From Alphaproteobacteria bacterium UBA3612 (GTDB lineage Bacteria; Pseudomonadota; Alphaproteobacteria; Sphingomonadales; Sphingomonadaceae), in the NCBI GenBank assembly GCA_002375465.1, contig DFLT01000003.1, positions 328,146 to 392,145 of the forward strand: 64,000 nt of DNA, in the 5' to 3' direction. Positions 63,130-64,000 of the stretch are shown piece after piece (positions within the stretch are counted from its first letter, which is position 1; each line of letters starts with the position of its first letter). The notes below the pieces were generated by a model. That model was given only the letters and a program-made list of their open reading frames with translations. It searched no databases and was not told where the DNA came from. A program made the position numbers and the translations under genes.

Positions 63130-63376
63130 TTTCCGGTCAGCTTTGTCGAGCCGCACAAAAAGCGTCCCGGAATGACAGGTAAAGCGCCTCTAAGTGGCAA
63201 GTAAAGCGCCTCTGAGGGCCGTCTCGCGCTGAGCGGCCCAAATTTGTCCGGTTTTGTAGATTTACCTACGCCCCTGAACCCTCTCTTCCTGGCCGCGATG
63301 ATCAATTTCACATGACGGCGTCGACGTGCCCTCGCCTTCCAGCCGAGTGCCGCGTAAATTTTTTTGACACGCTGAT
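63130..63376. other. spacer downstream of tRNA-Arg without convincing gene
   Basis: 247 bases. GTAAAGCGCCTCT occurs twice (63179-63191 and 63201-63213, 22-base period). A run of seven T near 63359-63365 and lower GC than the preceding genes are visible. No integrase or attachment-site duplication can be shown inside the window. Confidence 0.5.
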
Positions 63377-63877
63377 TTATCGAATCGCGCTCGACATTTG
63401 CCTGTGGAGATAATCGCAGGCCGCCAACATCCAAGTTTGCAGGCTTTGCAAGTCCGCCGGCGAACGGGCATGTGAGCGCGGCTGGGCAGCCCCGCACCAA
63501 GGATGCAGGTCCCACTGCGCGGAAACTGGAAGATGAACCCTCCCGAGCCAATCGAGCGACGTTCCACGTGTTTGGGTAGCCATCACGTCCTCCAGAGCGC
63601 GTGGAGCATCATGAGGAACCTCTGGTTGGCTAAACCCGAAATTGCGTACGTCGATTTGCCAATGTGGATGGGCTGCGTCGATCGCCTCAAAGCTTTCGTC
63701 ATCCCGCGAACCTTCCCATTCAAGGCGCATTATTTGCCGGCGTCCTTCGAGGGGGATATCCTTGGTGCGGACAGCTCCCTCTCCCTGAAAAATGACGAAC
63801 TGGAGAGAGGAAAAACGTAAAGTGCTATTGCCCTTCCTGATCCATTCTAGCCCAACATGAAGAAACAAGTGGCGCAT
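63377..63877 (-). CDS. unrecognised ORF (166 aa), possible accessory gene
   Basis: 166 residues on the minus strand, ending at TAA 63377. Composition is protein-like and free of low complexity. Strongly aromatic/histidine-rich blocks occur: RLEWEGSRDDESFEAIDAAH, PHWQIDVRNFGFSQPEVPHD, TSLDWLGRVHLP and QSLQTWMLAACDYLHRQM, the last a likely helix. No signal peptide or membrane span. The first 40 residues are less convincing, and the ribosome site (GGTGAG) is close to the ATG, so translation may start further in. The opposite-strand frame at 63503-63820 looks like its shadow. Family not recognised. Confidence 0.5.
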   Translation of the reverse strand: MRHLFLHVGLEWIRKGNSTLRFSSLQFVIFQGEGAVRTKDIPLEGRRQIMRLEWEGSRDDESFEAIDAAHPHWQIDVRNFGFSQPEVPHDAPRALEDVMATQTRGTSLDWLGRVHLPVSAQWDLHPWCGAAQPRSHARSPADLQSLQTWMLAACDYLHRQMSSAIR

Positions 63878-64000
63878 ACGCTCACCGCAAAGTGTAACGA
63901 CCGGAAGCTCTGCGCCTCGTAAGTCTCTCGCGTACAGATCGGGATCACGTGCTCTTAGTGCGTAAGTTTGTCTACGTGTGTGGACCGGCGTGCAAAAGGG

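Noticed and set aside
63503..63820. 105-codon plus-strand frame near the right end
   Set aside because: Overlaps the minus-strand ORF at 63377-63877, which has the more protein-like sequence; only one is likely real and the minus strand is preferred.
1..64000. CRISPR arrays, insertion sequences, prophage
   Set aside because: No regularly spaced repeats, transposase, integrase or structural phage genes were seen on either strand.

Overview
The window is a GC-rich, densely coding stretch of what looks like an alphaproteobacterial chromosome, most likely Sphingomonadales (inference). Pointers are the divergent Pcm - TolC - DUF2497/PopZ-type run, the TauE plus TIGR02186 pair, DUF1178 directly after a Nit-type amidase, an alphaproteobacterial-type leader in front of serC-serA, an NDUFAF5-like methyltransferase, GTG/TTG starts and many ATGA/GTGA overlaps. 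No rRNA, CRISPR array, insertion sequence, integrase or clear phage gene is visible. I count about 60 protein genes and two tRNAs (Cys-GCA on the minus strand, Arg-CCT on the plus strand). No gap reaches 300 bases; the longest are 1690-1974 (divergent promoter region with a Pho-box candidate) and 63130-63376 (downstream of tRNA-Arg, no convincing gene).

Layout. 1-8.7 kb: an exported M14 carboxypeptidase cut by the left edge, a 1452-residue secreted propeller/nucleotidase/RTX-repeat protein, a serine hydrolase, an NTF2-like protein and an Lrp/AsnC regulator. 8.8-12.7 kb: tRNA-Cys, a degenerate Pcm-family protein, TolC, a PopZ-type protein, YgfZ and a small membrane protein overlapping it. 12.8-19.4 kb: MHS-type transporter, M2 dipeptidase, alpha/beta hydrolase, SDR and an OmpA protein with a 23-proline linker. 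19.4-27.6 kb: housekeeping metabolism and export (asd, an amino-acid dehydrogenase, secA, a PAS-GGDEF enzyme, argJ, trxA). 27.6-34.8 kb: DUF418, LOG-type and extensin-like genes in one minus-strand run, a glycerophosphotransferase-like protein, then serC-serA with a structured leader.

34.8-39.8 kb: prolyl-hydroxylase-like enzyme, TIGR02186/TauE pair, and a short NfrB-like glycosyltransferase with an NfrA-like partner. 39.8-45.7 kb: thyA-folA-M19 dipeptidase (folate/thymidylate cluster), phhB, a small zincin, a class III sirtuin, dapB and a luciferase-like monooxygenase. 45.7-51.6 kb: an apparent phospholipid operon (DUF2141, diacylglycerol kinase, Tam41-like cytidylyltransferase) divergent from lptF-lptG, followed by a sterol-desaturase-type hydroxylase; all are envelope-lipid functions. 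51.6-63 kb: GNAT-like protein without a canonical start, DUF3617, uvrB, DUF2855, a polyproline lipoprotein, a SulP transporter, an NDUFAF5-like methyltransferase and the comF-grxC-Nit-DUF1178 run ending at tRNA-Arg. The last 900 bases look different: little coding, short direct repeats and one unrecognised ORF, so tRNA-Arg may mark the edge of an accessory segment.

Functionally, most genes serve envelope building (LPS export, phospholipid synthesis, OmpA, exopolysaccharide-type glycosyl transfer, Sec export), amino-acid and folate biosynthesis (asd, dapB, argJ, serA, serC, thyA, folA) and peptide/phosphate scavenging by secreted hydrolases. The most unusual items are the Tam41-like/DAG-kinase pair, the NfrB-like enzyme lacking a c-di-GMP receptor domain, the Pho-box candidate before the giant nucleotidase, the start-less GNAT gene and the tRNA-Arg-adjacent segment.
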